A DNA stretch of 64,000 bases from Ooceraea biroi (GCF_003672135.1 NC_039507.1:12082278-12146277); one strand, 5' to 3'. Shown: positions 12,991-21,670, counted from the stretch's first letter. Made by a program: numbers and translations. The notes: generated by a model from the letters alone, not told the origin.

Positions 12991-13021
12991 CGCGTGAAAC
13001 CGCGAATCGCGCAGTATCAAA

Positions 13022-13299
13022 ATGTTTGTCACGCTGACGAGTCCTTCCGATATACTCGATTTAACCGCTGAGCAGTTACAATTTGTGCCAAAGGTAGTTC
13101 TGTTGCAAGTGTGCGGGAACTATATCGAACACGTGTGAACAGGCTCCCGGAACATATAAAGGTGGATTCGGATGTGCAGACTTACCGCCGTTGTCGCGAA
13201 CATTACAATCAACCGTGGCAACAAACGCACATCGACGGTCCGGCACCGTTGATCAGGGATTGCCGTGAATGTCAGCGCTCGCGACGAACGAATCAGTGA
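13022..13299 (+). pseudogene. Small Polinton-associated protein, frameshifted
   Basis: An ATG at 13022 opens a 38-residue frame (MFVTLTSPSDILDLTAEQL) that stops at 13138. The overlapping frame 13111-13299 continues with RLPEHIKVDSDV, YRRCREHYNQPWQQTHIDGP and a final CRECQ. The two halves look like one protein of about 90 residues broken near 13130. The C-terminal Cys, His and Trp spacing (C-x3-HYNQPW-x5-H, then C-x2-C) could bind zinc, but that is a guess. It is the first gene of the plus-strand virion cluster, and its end overlaps the ATG of the next gene at 13269. Confidence 0.5.
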
Positions 13300-13954
13300 G
13301 AGGCGGAAGTTTGCTGAATCGCGCGATAAACGCGCTTCCTTTCGAGCTGCACATTCCCGGCTATCAGTTTTGTGGTCCGGGTACGTGACTCGAGAAACGA
13401 TTAGCCAGAGGTGATCCGGGTATAAATCCGTTGGACGCAGCGTGCCGCGAGCACGACATAGCGTATTCTCGGAGTAAGGATCTCACCGAGAGACACGCGG
13501 CGGACAGGATACTCGCCAAGAGAGCGCGAGAACGCATTTTCGCGAGGGATTCGACTTTGGGAGAGAGAGCCGCCTCCACGGCTGTCTGGACAGCGATGAA
13601 GGCCAAGACGAAGCTCGGTATGGGTCTGAAGACGAAGAAGAAAAAGACGACGAAGAAAAGAACAACGAAGAAACGGATCCTTCCGGTAGCGAAACGCGGT
13701 GGATATTACCGATTCTACCGATGCTGGGTGCGCTCGGATCGTTGACCGCCGGGGCAGCAGGAGTCGCGAAAGCGGTGAATGACAGCAAAGCCGTGCAGCG
13801 TCAACTGCAAGAAATGCAGCGTCACCATCGCGCAATGGAAGGTCGCGGACTGTATTTCGCTCCATACAAGAATAGACAGGGACTGTATCTCGCCCCGTAC
13901 AAACAAGGACAGGGCGCAGTAACGAAGAAAAAAAAAACGTCAAAAAGGCGATAA
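13269..13954 (+). pseudogene. Minor virion protein with parvovirus-like phospholipase A2 domain, one stop and one frameshift
   Basis: The ATG at 13269 overlaps the preceding gene. Residues 30-75 carry the PLA2 signature: FCGPGT as the calcium loop and NPLDAACREHDIAYS as the catalytic helix with the His-Asp pair. Parvoviral VP1 uses such a domain to breach endosomal membranes, and some adintovirus/Polinton virion proteins carry it too. An in-frame TGA at 13386-13388 separates loop and helix. A very Lys-rich stretch (13610-13690) follows. A frame change near 13700-13715 then moves the protein into the 13721-13954 frame. That part has a Gly/Ala-rich hydrophobic segment (LGALGSLTAGAAGVAKAV) and two tandem G-x-GLYxAPYK repeats, ending in a Lys-rich tail. 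The last part resembles adenoviral core or minor capsid peptides. The copy is inactive as assembled. Confidence 0.8.
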
Positions 13955-13956
13955 AG

Positions 13957-14337
13957 ATGCCTACGGGTGTAACCACCAATGTAGAATTGGATCAACTGGT
14001 AAAACGTATGCGCGTACCATACTTTAGAGGTGTTTTCATGCGTAACTCGTTACCGATGAGCGGTGTACGTCGAAACGAGAGCGGTATCGTGAATCTGGAC
14101 GATGCAACGGGTCCCGGTACTCATTGGGTAGCATACGCAAAGAGGGGAGGCCACGTGATATATTTTGACAGTTTTGGTGATCTCCGACCGCCGAGGGAAC
14201 TGGTGCAATATTTTGGACATGCGGTGAAGATTCAGTACAATCGAACGTCCTATCAAACTTACGATCAGAGCATCTGCGGACAATTGTGTCTAAGGTTTCT
14301 CCAAACGGTTGACGATCAGTATGAATTTAAAGCCTAA
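13957..14337 (+). CDS. Adenain/Ulp1-like cysteine protease (Polinton maturation protease)
   Basis: An intact 126-residue ORF starting two bases after the previous stop. The catalytic set is visible in C5/C48 order: His in GPGTHWVAY, Asp in VIYFDSFGD, and the Gln/Cys region SICGQLCLRFL near the C-terminus. In adenoviruses and Polintons this enzyme cleaves capsid precursors at Gly-rich sites during maturation. The length is short but normal for the Polinton form, which lacks the extra adenain domain. It lies between the minor virion and penton genes, as expected for a virion-assembly operon-like cluster. No damage is seen, so this may be a functional reading frame within a partly decayed element. 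Confidence 0.88.
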   Translation: MPTGVTTNVELDQLVKRMRVPYFRGVFMRNSLPMSGVRRNESGIVNLDDATGPGTHWVAYAKRGGHVIYFDSFGDLRPPRELVQYFGHAVKIQYNRTSYQTYDQSICGQLCLRFLQTVDDQYEFKA

Positions 14338-14346
14338 CGAGGCGCT

Positions 14347-15099
14347 ATGAATATTCAGTATTCGTTGGGCGGTTTCTCCATCATGTCGCTGACACTCACG
14401 CTGACCGGGAGGAGTAGTATTCTCGCGGTAAACTACTTTCCATCCATAGATTTGAGCGACGGTGATTACGAGCTCGGTCTAATGGACTTTGAGACTTATC
14501 ACACGATACCGAACGTGAACGCTTCGAACAATAAATTTTATTTTGGCGAAGACGACGCGGAGATTACAATTCCCGGGGAATCGTACGAACTGCGAGACAT
14601 AAACGAGTTTTTGAAACGTGCAATATCAATTTCACAGAAACGGCATATGATTGATCCCAGCAACGAATACCCGATAGTGCTCCGCGCTAATCACAATACG
14701 ATGAGGAGTGAGATTAAATGCTTCTACAGAATAAATTTTGGAAAACCAAACAATATTGGATCGCTGCTGGGATTCTCGTCGAAGCGTATATTGCAACCGC
14801 AACAATGGTACGAATCGGACACATCGATCAACATCATCAACGTGAACGTTATCCGCGTAGAGTGTAACGTGACCGCGGGTGCGTACAGCAACGGTGAACG
14901 CGTGCACACGATACACGAATTTTCGCCGAGCGTGCCATCGGGATATAAGATATCGGAAAGACCGAGACAGATCATTTACCTGCCAATCATTGTACGGTGC
15001 ATTACGGATCTAACGATACGCGTTGCCGACCAAACCGGGCGATTGCTCGACTTTCGTGAAGAAGAGATCACGATCAGATTGCACGTGCGACGGCGATAA
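14347..15099 (+). CDS. Polinton minor capsid (penton, single jelly-roll) protein
   Basis: An uninterrupted 250-residue ORF whose ATG follows the protease stop by nine bases; a second in-frame ATG at residue 13 (MSLTLTLTG) is a possible alternative start. Beta-rich sequence with [28 protein letters not shown] near the N-terminus and the typical C-terminal [29 protein letters not shown] pattern marks the Polinton penton homologue. It would form the fivefold vertices of the icosahedral shell together with the major capsid protein encoded 180 bases downstream. I see no frameshift. Confidence 0.85.
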   Translation: MNIQYSLGGFSIMSLTLTLTGRSSILAVNYFPSIDLSDGDYELGLMDFETYHTIPNVNASNNKFYFGEDDAEITIPGESYELRDINEFLKRAISISQKRHMIDPSNEYPIVLRANHNTMRSEIKCFYRINFGKPNNIGSLLGFSSKRILQPQQWYESDTSINIINVNVIRVECNVTAGAYSNGERVHTIHEFSPSVPSGYKISERPRQIIYLPIIVRCITDLTIRVADQTGRLLDFREEEITIRLHVRRR

Positions 15100-15105
15100 C
15101 GTGAG

Positions 15106-15267
15106 ATGCTCGTATTGAGCGGATCGAAGCAAGCGACAGATAACACAATCTTTACGAGGCCAACGTTCGGTAATAGTCAGTTATCCGATACCACCAAGAA
15201 GAAGAGGCTCACTGCATCGAACATTGAATTTTTGAAATCTTTGAGTTTCGCAGTACGAAATATTTAA
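15106..15267 (+). CDS. Short basic Polinton protein (53 aa)
   Basis: A small ORF exactly between the penton and major capsid genes, ATG 15106 and stop 15265-15267. It is rich in Ser, Thr and Lys, has a central KKKRL, and ends in LTASNIEFLKSLSF. Small proteins ending in a similar Phe-Leu-x-Ser-Leu helix sit at this position in other Polinton capsid clusters as I remember them. The start follows the penton stop by six bases, which fits a compact virion gene cluster. Possible scaffold or cement role; not established. Confidence 0.6.
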   Translation: MLVLSGSKQATDNTIFTRPTFGNSQLSDTTKKKRLTASNIEFLKSLSFAVRNI

Positions 15268-15278
15268 TCGCGAAAAAA

Positions 15279-16483
15279 ATGATAGAGATCCTCAACATCG
15301 GGGACGAACCGATCTTTGACGATCGCATCGTCAAGATCGAGACTCACACGTACAATCCGTTCGCCAACACGATGTTTGGACACAGCGACGAGATAAGAAT
15401 ACCTATACAACAACAGGATCTGTACACACTGCCGCATGAAAGTTTTCTGTACATCGAGGGAAAACTAACGCTCAACGGAGACCTTATTGGACCTCGTATA
15501 GTGATGGGAAATAACTGCGTGGCGTTCATGTTCGATGAGATTCGCTACGAACTTACGGCGTGGAGATTGATCGCAACAGAAACGTTGGCATAACCAGCAC
15601 GCTCAAAAACAATACACTGTTAACACTCGACAGAGGCATAACCCTGGGTAATTCCGGTTGGGATACGTATTATAGTGATAATGCAAATGGATACTTTAAT
15701 TTTTGTGTACCGCTCTCCATGTTACTGGGATTTTGCGAAGATTACAAACGCGTGGTGATCAACGTTCGTCATGAACTGATCCTGATACAATCGCGCAACG
15801 ATAACAATAGTCTGCTGGGAAATCCCGCGCTGGCGCCTGTGATCGACATATTCAAGATACAATGGCGAATGCCGCACGTGTTATTGAACGAGATAAATAA
15901 GTTGTCGATGCTGCGTGCTTTGGAGAGTGGACGATACCTCACCATGGGTTTCCGATCGTGGGACCTGTACGAGTATCCGCTGTTACAGAGCACGACCAAG
16001 CATTTGTGGGCGATTAAGACCGCGACTCAGCTTGAGAAGCCGCGATACGTCATCTTTGCTCTGCAGACAGGTCGGAAGAACATCATGTCCGAGGACGTTA
16101 CCATATTCGACGACTGCAAACTAACCAACGTGAAACTGCATCTCAATTCGGAATTTTATCCATACGATGACTTGAATGTGGATTTCGAGAAGAACAAAAC
16201 CGCCATCCTTTACGACATGTATTCACGTTTCCGTAGGGCTTATTATAACTGCAATTGCGCCGAGGCATACTTGACTCCTCCCAACTTTCTTCTTCGCGGA
16301 CCTTTCGTGGTTATCGATTGTTCGCGACAGAACGAGTCTGTCAAGAGTGCCACCGTGGATGTGCGATTGGAATTTGAGTGCAAGGAGAATGTACCGCCAA
16401 ATACAACGGCCTACTGTCTCATCATACACGATCGCGTGGTCGAATACAGCCCGTTGACCAACGTTGTACGCAGAGTCACCTAA
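15279..16483 (+). pseudogene. Polinton major capsid protein (double jelly-roll), one frameshift
   Basis: The N-terminal frame starts at 15279 (MIEILNIGDEPIFDD) and continues through PHESFLYIEGKLTL to FDEIRYEL, where the frame changes near 15555. The second frame runs to 16483 and contains DRGITLGNSGWD, GYFNFCVPLSMLLGFCEDY, QWRMPHVLLNE, LTNVKLHLNSEFYPYDDLN and RGPFVVIDCSRQNESVK. This order is that of the double jelly-roll capsid proteins of Polintons and adintoviruses, which build hexon-like trimers. Apart from the single one-base break the gene is complete at about 400 residues. A sequencing or assembly error at 15555 is possible and would change the status of the element. Confidence 0.9.
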
Positions 16484-16506
16484 ACGTGGCAACATCGCGA
16501 TCTCTA

Positions 16507-16518
16507 TTATATAAAAAA
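16507..16518 (+). promoter_or_regulatory. TATA box for the following gene
   Basis: attatataaaaa lies about 55 bases upstream of the ATG at 16569 and about 25 bases after the capsid stop. It would place a transcription start roughly 25-30 bases before that ATG, like the short leader inferred at the bidirectional promoter. Confidence 0.5.
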
Positions 16519-16568
16519 CAGCCGCATCGAGAACGATTGTAGTCGACGCGTTGATATCACAACCAGTC

Positions 16569-17063
16569 ATGTTCGTACCGACGTTCGTGGATCTGCAAGG
16601 CTTTATCATCGGCGGAAACTTTGTCGTGAAGGAGGTTGCCGTGCTGAGAAATGGAAATATTCTCTCTCACTATATCTTTGGACCCTGCGTGCCATGGTAC
16701 AGTCTCAACAAAGTGGAGAGACGCCGTGCATTTTGGCTGATGGCGAATCATCACGGATTACAATGGGACGATGGAACGATTCCGTATCGATGGGCTAAAG
16801 ATCTGATTACACAGGCGGTGACAGACGAAGCATCATATACCATCGTATACGTCAAGGGACGCGAAAAACGCGAATGGCTGCGGAATCTACTCCTGGATGA
16901 CGACGATATCTACATCGAGACTATCGACGCTCACTACAAAGACGTACCATCTTTGAATACTCTGGACGTTACGCATACTTTGCGTTGTAACAAACATGTA
17001 ACCAAGTGTGCTTTGCAAAATGTATTTAAATTGTTTAATTGGTGGTCTTACCATACGAAATAA
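16569..17063 (+). CDS. Conserved Polinton-associated protein, function unknown
   Basis: An open 164-residue frame. I chose the ATG at 16569 (MFVPTFVDLQGFIIGG) because an internal-looking TTG precedes it and a TATA box lies 55 bases upstream. Distinctive segments are FVVKEVAVLRNGNILSHYIF, WLMANHHGLQWDDG, IVYVKGREKREWLRNLL and a C-terminal CNKHVTKCALQNVFKLFNWW. The alternation of strands and helices and the acidic positions in FVDLQGF and IETIDAHYKD could suit an RNase H-like nuclease fold, but I cannot confirm catalytic residues. Proteins of this type occur with Polintons of several insects and hydrozoans by recollection. No damage seen. Confidence 0.65.
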   Translation: MFVPTFVDLQGFIIGGNFVVKEVAVLRNGNILSHYIFGPCVPWYSLNKVERRRAFWLMANHHGLQWDDGTIPYRWAKDLITQAVTDEASYTIVYVKGREKREWLRNLLLDDDDIYIETIDAHYKDVPSLNTLDVTHTLRCNKHVTKCALQNVFKLFNWWSYHTK

Positions 17064-17103
17064 AATATGTTTTTATGAAACACAATTCTTCTTATTTCCC
17101 CTC

Positions 17104-17290
17104 CCCTCCTTATAATTGGCTGAAGAATCGAACACGTTCGTGCACGTTCAGTATTGCATCAACTCAAATTCCATACGTAAGCAGTGCTGACATCGGCGCT
17201 TAAAAATGTTTAGATAATCCCCTCTCCTTATAATTGGTTGAAGAATCGAACATGTTCATGCACGTTCAGTATTGCGTCAACCTCAGTGCA
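17104..17290. repeat. Imperfect direct repeat in upstream region (two copies, about 70 bp)
   Basis: ccttataattggctgaagaa followed by tcgaacacgttcgtgcacg at about 17108 recurs at about 17224, with the same trailing cagtattgc(a/g)tcaac. The copies are about 115 bases apart. They precede the spliced gene starting at 17345; a short (agc)n run at 17309-17321 lies between. Probably a duplicated promoter-proximal control block. Confidence 0.75.
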
Positions 17291-17344
17291 TACAAAACCT
17301 AACCAGCAGCAGCAGCAGCAATAAATTCCATTGAGGGAAGCAGC

Positions 17345-18035
17345 ATGAACTATTACGTTCCGCTTCAGGACGCCAAAACTCCACCGAAGAAATGTATCAG
17401 GTGCGTTTAAGAATCTTCTCCTTTGTCTTTTGATTTTTAAGTATTTGTTTTATTCATGATTTTTTTCTCACAGCGTTTTACCCGCACGTCGAGCAGTTCG
17501 TATACTGAACAGCCGATACGCACTGACGGCTACGGGATATAAGTACCTGGACATCGGCATCAACGTCGGTCCACCGAGCTACGTCGAGATTGCGATAGGA
17601 GATCATCGAGGAAACGAGCTGATCCTATCTCTCGAAACGTGGAAGGGACTCTATGAACAACAATGGAACATCCAGAACCATCTCTGCAAGGATGTTCGCG
17701 ACCGTCCTCTCACCGTTGGACCGTTGACGGTGCGATTCAGTGAGAGTCCAGTGTGTGATACCAAACTCGTGTGTCTGGATTCATCCAACGTACGATTGAT
17801 GATGACCGAATCGACGTTTTTCGCCATGATTAACCTGGACCGCTGCATCGAGCTGACGTACGCTCAGTTGGATCGTCTCGTCGAAAAGGTCGACGCAAAG
17901 ATTGCACAATTTTCAAATATCGCGTCCGCCGAGACTAAAGATGTAACAAACGTAATATCAGCAAGCGATTGCTTCAGCGCCAATAACATTATAGATTGTG
18001 AGCTGTTGGCTCTGGTTTTTAGTAAACCATTGTAA
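17345..18035 (+). CDS. Two-exon conserved Polinton-associated protein
   Basis: Exon 1 (17345-17400) encodes MNYYVPLQDAKTPPKKCI and ends at a gtgcgt donor. The intron 17401-17473 ends in ctcacag, and exon 2 (17474-18035) continues in frame through RYALTATGYKYLDIG, VGPPSYVEIAIGDHRG, LSLETWKGLYEQQW and DSSNVRLMMTEST. Total 205 residues. The C-terminal part is helical (LDRLVEKVDAKIAQFSNIA). No known domain is apparent. An intron in a virus-like gene implies expression in the nucleus. The product is open throughout and lies downstream of a duplicated upstream block. A poly(A) signal aataaa occurs about 15 bases after the stop. Confidence 0.7.
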
Positions 18036-18278
18036 AAAAACAGATACAATAAAGAAATACTGTTCCAGACATAAAACGTACTATTCTTTTCCTCACGCTC
18101 ATTTCCCTCACGCACTCGAGTATCCTCTACGAGGCGCTTCACCCTTAACTTGTCGCATCGAAACGTAAATATTTTTTTCTCTAGATTGTTCTCGAAAAGG
18201 CTGCATCTTCTAGTTCCGTAGATACTGTCTAGTTGTATTGGGGATGAAATACGTGTATCTGTGCGTGCTGTGTAACTG

Positions 18279-18456
18279 AAAAGCGTCACGTTACGCCAGC
18301 TCTAGACTTTTAGCAGTTTTATTACCTCAACACTTAACGTTAACCATTGCACATCTAGCCTAAATCGAAAGCGTCACGTTACGCCAGCTCTGGAGCTCTT
18401 GAATTTTAGAGTTTTACTACCTCAACACTTATCTTAATGTTAACCATTGCATATTG
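18279..18456. repeat. Tandem direct repeat upstream of the five-exon gene (about 88-bp unit)
   Basis: gcgtcacgttacgccagctc starts near 18282 and again near 18371. Both copies continue to the same tail, ctcaacactta and gttaaccattgca. The second copy has a small insertion. The pair lies 130-300 bases before the ATG at 18584, the expected position of a regulatory block. Confidence 0.8.
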
Positions 18457-18583
18457 CAATCCCTACTCTTCTTCTTTTCTACGGGCTACACGCGAAAGAT
18501 TTTTTCCCGTTCAGTCAGTCAGTTTTCAGTCTTCGATCGTGCATCTCATAGTTCACTGAAAAGTTCTCGTGCAAAGTGACAAA

Positions 18584-19462
18584 ATGGAGTATAAAGGATT
18601 CATCAATATTAGCGAAATGAAGTGGACGCGCTGGGAGCGACAGGGGAGGAGGGTGGAGAACGAGTGTATCGACGAATTGTGGACGCACCCGGACATTGAG
18701 GACGATGATATTTTCCATTTGAGGAATTTATACGGAGAAGATGAGTGGGCTCCCGAAAATTGGGACGAATGGGAAGATATCGGTGAGTAATTAATTTTAT
18801 TTTTCCTTTTTTTACATAGTATTATATAACGGCGTTCGAATAGTAAAATAATAATCGGGATTAATAATATTGTTACAGAACCTACAGTTGCGAGCAAGAG
18901 GAAGGCGAGTGAGGAGGAAGAGATGTCGGAGAGCCTCAACAAAAGGATGCGGATCGAAGAGGGCAGTGATATTGGTGAGTTTTTTTTAATTTTTTTACTT
19001 TTTATTTTTTAATTTTTATTACGAATAAGTATACTAATCGTCTTTTGCCATTACAGAAATTATCTTTGATAAAAAGTGCGCGCGGGAGGACAACGATGAT
19101 GTTGGTACGTATTTGTTTATTTACTTTTTCGTTTATATACTTAATTTTTTTATTTTAAACTAATAAATTTTTGTAAATTGTTTCAGTATTCCTCTGCAAA
19201 CGAGTAAGGTTCGCGGAGGAAGAGGAGCGGGACGACGAGGACGAAGACGAGGAAGAGGAGGACGAAGACGAGGAAAGCGAGGAGGAAGAGGAGACAGAAG
19301 AAGAGACGGAAGACGAGGAAGAGAAGGAAAAGGATGACATACGTGAGTATTTTTTGTTTTTTTTCTTTTTTTCAACTTCGCTCCATTACGATCGATTATT
19401 ATTAATGACTTTTTTATTATTTTTCAGAAATTGTATTCGTAGCGGCAGGAAAGGAGGAATAG
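18584..19462 (+). CDS. Five-exon acidic protein with symmetric phase-1 exons
   Basis: Exons: 18584-18782, 18879-18974, 19057-19104, 19187-19342 and 19428-19462. Each has GTGAGT or GTACGT donors and pyrimidine-CAG or ACAG acceptors. All four introns are phase 1, so every internal exon (96, 48 and 156 bases) can be skipped or duplicated without loss of frame. The product is 177 residues. Exon 1 is Trp-rich (ISEMKWTRWERQG, EDEWAPENWDEWEDI), exon 2 has a basic KRKASEEEE stretch, and exon 4 is almost pure Glu/Asp after FLCKRVRFAEEEE. Exons 3, 4 and 5 all begin with a hydrophobic pair plus Phe (IIF, FL, IVF), as if copied from one unit. I do not recognise the family. An acidic nuclear or histone-binding role is possible. 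Confidence 0.7.
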
Positions 19463-19879
19463 GGGAACGAATTTAATATTAGTTTATATAACTTTTATTT
19501 TATTATTATTACAAATACTATTATTACTACTATTATTATATCTCTTTATTATTACTACTATTATTATTTCTATTTCTATTTCTTATTATTACAAGTACTA
19601 TTATTACTTTTTCTTATTACTATATTATATCATTATTTTATATTATGTATTCTTATCTTTTACGTATATTAAATATTCTTATTATATAAACTTTCTCTTC
19701 TTTTATTTTCTTCCTCCTTCCACTCCTTCACTCCACCCGCCATTGTCACTAAACATAAAAACAAATATATATTTATTAGTTATATAGTTATTTATTAGTT
19801 AGTGTAGTATATTGGAAGTAGATCTTTTTTCTTTTATTTTTTAAATTTTAAAACTTACGTGGCGTTATAGCAGGAGGGA
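19463..19879. other. AT-rich 3' flank with (att/act)n simple repeat
   Basis: Behind the five-exon gene the sequence is a run of att, act and tat triplets (about 19485-19690), then a short pyrimidine-rich stretch. It separates convergent genes and probably holds both 3' ends. No ORF of note. Confidence 0.6.
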
Positions 19880-20312
19880 TCACCGCTCCAAACGAACTCC
19901 TTCTCCTTCCTCCCTCTCTTCCGCCTCCTCCTCTTCCCCATCCTCCGGCTCCATGCAGCTTGCGCTGACCCCCTCCATCTCGACCGCAGAGGACCCTCGT
20001 GAGCGCGGTCTACGTGCAAGCGGCTGGCCCCTTCTGTAACATAAATATTTTAAATTCAGGATTACATGATCGGCTTTTCCGTAATATACATTTTCTTTAT
20101 TTACTATTACATACCTGTTTCTCGCTGCTCTTCCATCCGCAATGTGGTTGTATTCGTGGCTGACGAGTGATTGCGTTGTCCCGCGAAACACTTCTTCTCA
20201 CCAGTGTTCGATAGTTCGTTATATTTCGAAGCACGTGATACTTGTCCGCAACGCACCGATTGTTTAATAGTTTTTTTATATTTCGGAGCACTTGCACATC
20301 TTTTCTCCGCAC
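19880..20312 (-). CDS. Possible spliced acidic-tail protein, tentative
   Basis: Minus-strand exons can be drawn with a gtatgt donor after 20115 and an atgttacag acceptor before about 20038. Spliced, the frame passes from HIADGRAARN into GQPLARRPRSRGSSAVEMEG and an acidic end (EDGEEEEAEEREEGEG), stopping at 19880. The upstream part overlaps the end of the 20276-20686 gene. The composition, with an Arg-rich stretch and then Glu-rich tail, resembles the five-exon acidic gene on the other strand. The unspliced frame is also open, so splicing cannot be decided. Function unknown. Confidence 0.35.
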
Positions 20313-20686
20313 TTTCTACATTTACGTACTATACATAGAAGGTCATGGTGTATTAACTGAAAATCCAAATGCATCCAGGGAATATTGTATTTTTTAAAGT
20401 CCCACAAATCATCGGAAAAATCAACGTCCGTATATCGGCGACTGTAACGACAGAAACGGCTATTGCATATGCTGTAAGGTTCGTCCTTCACTAATAATTC
20501 AAACCACCTCCTGACACCTGCAGGACCCACAATGTACAGCAACCCTTCACTGCGTGGATAACGTTTGAAAACTCTTTGTCCGACGAAGCGTTCGTTCGCT
20601 CCGCGTATACCGCGTTCTCGGTCGCACAGAAACTGTACCATCGATACTCGTTGCATACCCGCGAACTCGGGTCTTTCTTGCGCCAT
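20276..20686 (-). CDS. Polinton-edge protein with Cys-rich C-terminus, unknown function
   Basis: An intact 136-residue minus-strand ORF (MAQERPEFAGMQRVSM). The middle reads LLYIVGPAGVRRWFELLV, then ICNSRFCRYSRRYTDVDFSD, DDLWDFKKYNIPWMHLDF and LIHHDLLCIVRKCRKCGEK. The final CRKCGEKMCKC pattern, with the earlier Cys pair, suggests zinc binding. It follows the Cys-rich gene at 20730-21200 on the same strand with 43 bases between them, so the two probably form one transcription unit. Both sit at the right edge of the Polinton-like block, which supports membership. I cannot name the family. Confidence 0.55.
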   Translation of the reverse strand: MAQERPEFAGMQRVSMVQFLCDRERGIRGANERFVGQRVFKRYPRSEGLLYIVGPAGVRRWFELLVKDEPYSICNSRFCRYSRRYTDVDFSDDLWDFKKYNIPWMHLDFQLIHHDLLCIVRKCRKCGEKMCKCSEI

Positions 20687-20729
20687 GCTCGCGTATTGTC
20701 ACTTTCACTGTTCAATGTTTCTTAATTGT

Positions 20730-21200
20730 TCACTTCGTACATATCGGGCACATGTTGCACGGGAATATCACATATAATGTGGAGCGGCAATTTGTACACC
20801 AGCGACCGCATATTCCATCCCAGGTGTCTACTTCGTATCTTCGTATAATGTACACTACAGGTCCAAGGTCTACATTCGCTGTGCTGATTGCACATGACAT
20901 GCACAAATCTGTAGGTCCACCCGTTGAATAATAACAGTATATGGTGCAGACACTGGTGAGTGGAGAAAGGGCCATTCGTTGGGAATCGGATGTTATTCTA
21001 TGAGTTTCTTCTTCGACCACTTCTGCACTGCTAAGATACGCACTCTCGTTTGATAATATACTTTCTTCGTCACTATCTTCTTCGTCACTATCCATTAAAA
21101 GGCGATCGCGGGCGACACGGTTCTCTATATCGTCCATATCGATGTCATTGTCAAAGTTGAAATCATCGTCAGATTCGGAATCGATTTCCATGTTTTGCAC
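20730..21200 (-). CDS. Acidic protein with C-terminal Cys4-type zinc-binding region
   Basis: A 156-residue minus-strand ORF. The first 75 residues are strongly acidic (SESDDDFNFDNDIDMDD, DSDEEDSDEES). The C-terminal half is Cys-rich: DLCMSCAIST, then VDLGPVVYIIRRYEVDTWDG, CGRWCTNCRSTLY and FPCNMCPICTK, giving at least four CxxC pairs. This is the shape of a small zinc-binding regulator. It is the outermost recognisable gene of the Polinton-like block. About 155 bases upstream lies a duplicated, AT-rich block. The RRYEVDTWDGICGRW stretch looks well conserved in form. Specific function unknown. Confidence 0.55.
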   Translation of the reverse strand: MQNMEIDSESDDDFNFDNDIDMDDIENRVARDRLLMDSDEEDSDEESILSNESAYLSSAEVVEEETHRITSDSQRMALSPLTSVCTIYCYYSTGGPTDLCMSCAISTANVDLGPVVYIIRRYEVDTWDGICGRWCTNCRSTLYVIFPCNMCPICTK

Positions 21201-21354
21201 ACATAAATTCGTTTTGCGCGCACAGAACTTTTCTCACTGAAGATTTTCAGGAAACTCTTTTCTGGAGCACTCGCAACCAACTGTGATGCTAAACCTTTTT
21301 TCCGTTTGATTATATAATATCGGTACCATATCTCCGTCTCTTTCCACCCTGCAG

Positions 21355-21535
21355 ACGGGTATCGGCGCTCGAAAATAAATTTTTATCTATAAAACAATCC
21401 CACGGTTCCTAGATATATGTTTACATAAACATCTCATTGATAGCAGCCGGGTATCGGCGCTAGAAAATATAATAAGATATAAACATACCGCATACCATGG
21501 TTCGTTCCTAGATATGTTTACATAAACACCCTCGA
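21355..21535. repeat. Direct repeat upstream of the minus-strand gene pair (about 93-bp spacing)
   Basis: gggtatcggcgctcgaaaat at about 21358 recurs as gggtatcggcgctagaaaat at about 21449. Each is followed after 30-40 bases by ttcctagatat(at)gtttacataaaca. The pair sits 155-335 bases upstream of the ATG at 21200. This is the third gene in the block preceded by such a duplicated segment. Confidence 0.75.
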
Positions 21536-21670
21536 CCGCAGAGGACACTTGAAAGGACCCATACTCCCCCCCCCATAACGCTATACCTCGCACTCCGGCG
21601 ACCTCCCCCCCCCCCCCGCATGACGCTATACCCTCGCGCCCCGGAGATACCCCCCCCCCCCCTCGGAGTC
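21536..21670. repeat. Long C-tracts (G-quadruplex-capable on minus strand)
   Basis: Three runs of about 9-15 C lie within 100 bases (near 21567, 21606 and 21649), separated by related actccgg/catgacgctatac spacers. They mark the right boundary of the GC-rich virus-like block. Run lengths in an assembly should be treated with caution. Confidence 0.8.

Larger units (their letters stand above)
10801..21540. mobile_element. Polinton/Maverick-like (adintovirus-like) endogenous element, incomplete
   Basis: This block has its own character: fairly GC-rich, compact, mostly short-intron or intronless genes. Minus-strand genes lie on both sides of a plus-strand capsid cluster. The set of FtsK/HerA packaging ATPase, adenain-like protease, penton-type and double-jelly-roll capsid proteins is diagnostic of Polintons and related dsDNA viruses. 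A PLA2-bearing minor virion protein also points to adintovirus-like relatives. Protein-primed DNA polymerase B and retroviral-type integrase, expected in a complete element, are not visible, nor are long terminal inverted repeats. The left side ends in the gap; the right side fades into C-tracts near 21.6 kb. Damage is uneven: ATPase, capsid and minor virion genes carry frameshifts or stops, while protease, penton and several accessory genes are open. Confidence 0.9.

Noticed and set aside
12301..13071. 256-residue plus-strand ORF
   Set aside because: It lies antisense over the packaging ATPase. The minus strand has the P-loop and family motifs, and this frame has none.
13401..13979. 192-residue minus-strand ORF
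   Set aside because: Antisense to the PLA2/minor virion gene. Its Arg/Leu-rich content follows from the Lys-rich opposite strand.
19155..19375. Poly-Ser and Pro/Leu/Arg-rich minus-strand ORFs
   Set aside because: Reverse strand of the Glu/Asp-rich exon 4. Low complexity by necessity.
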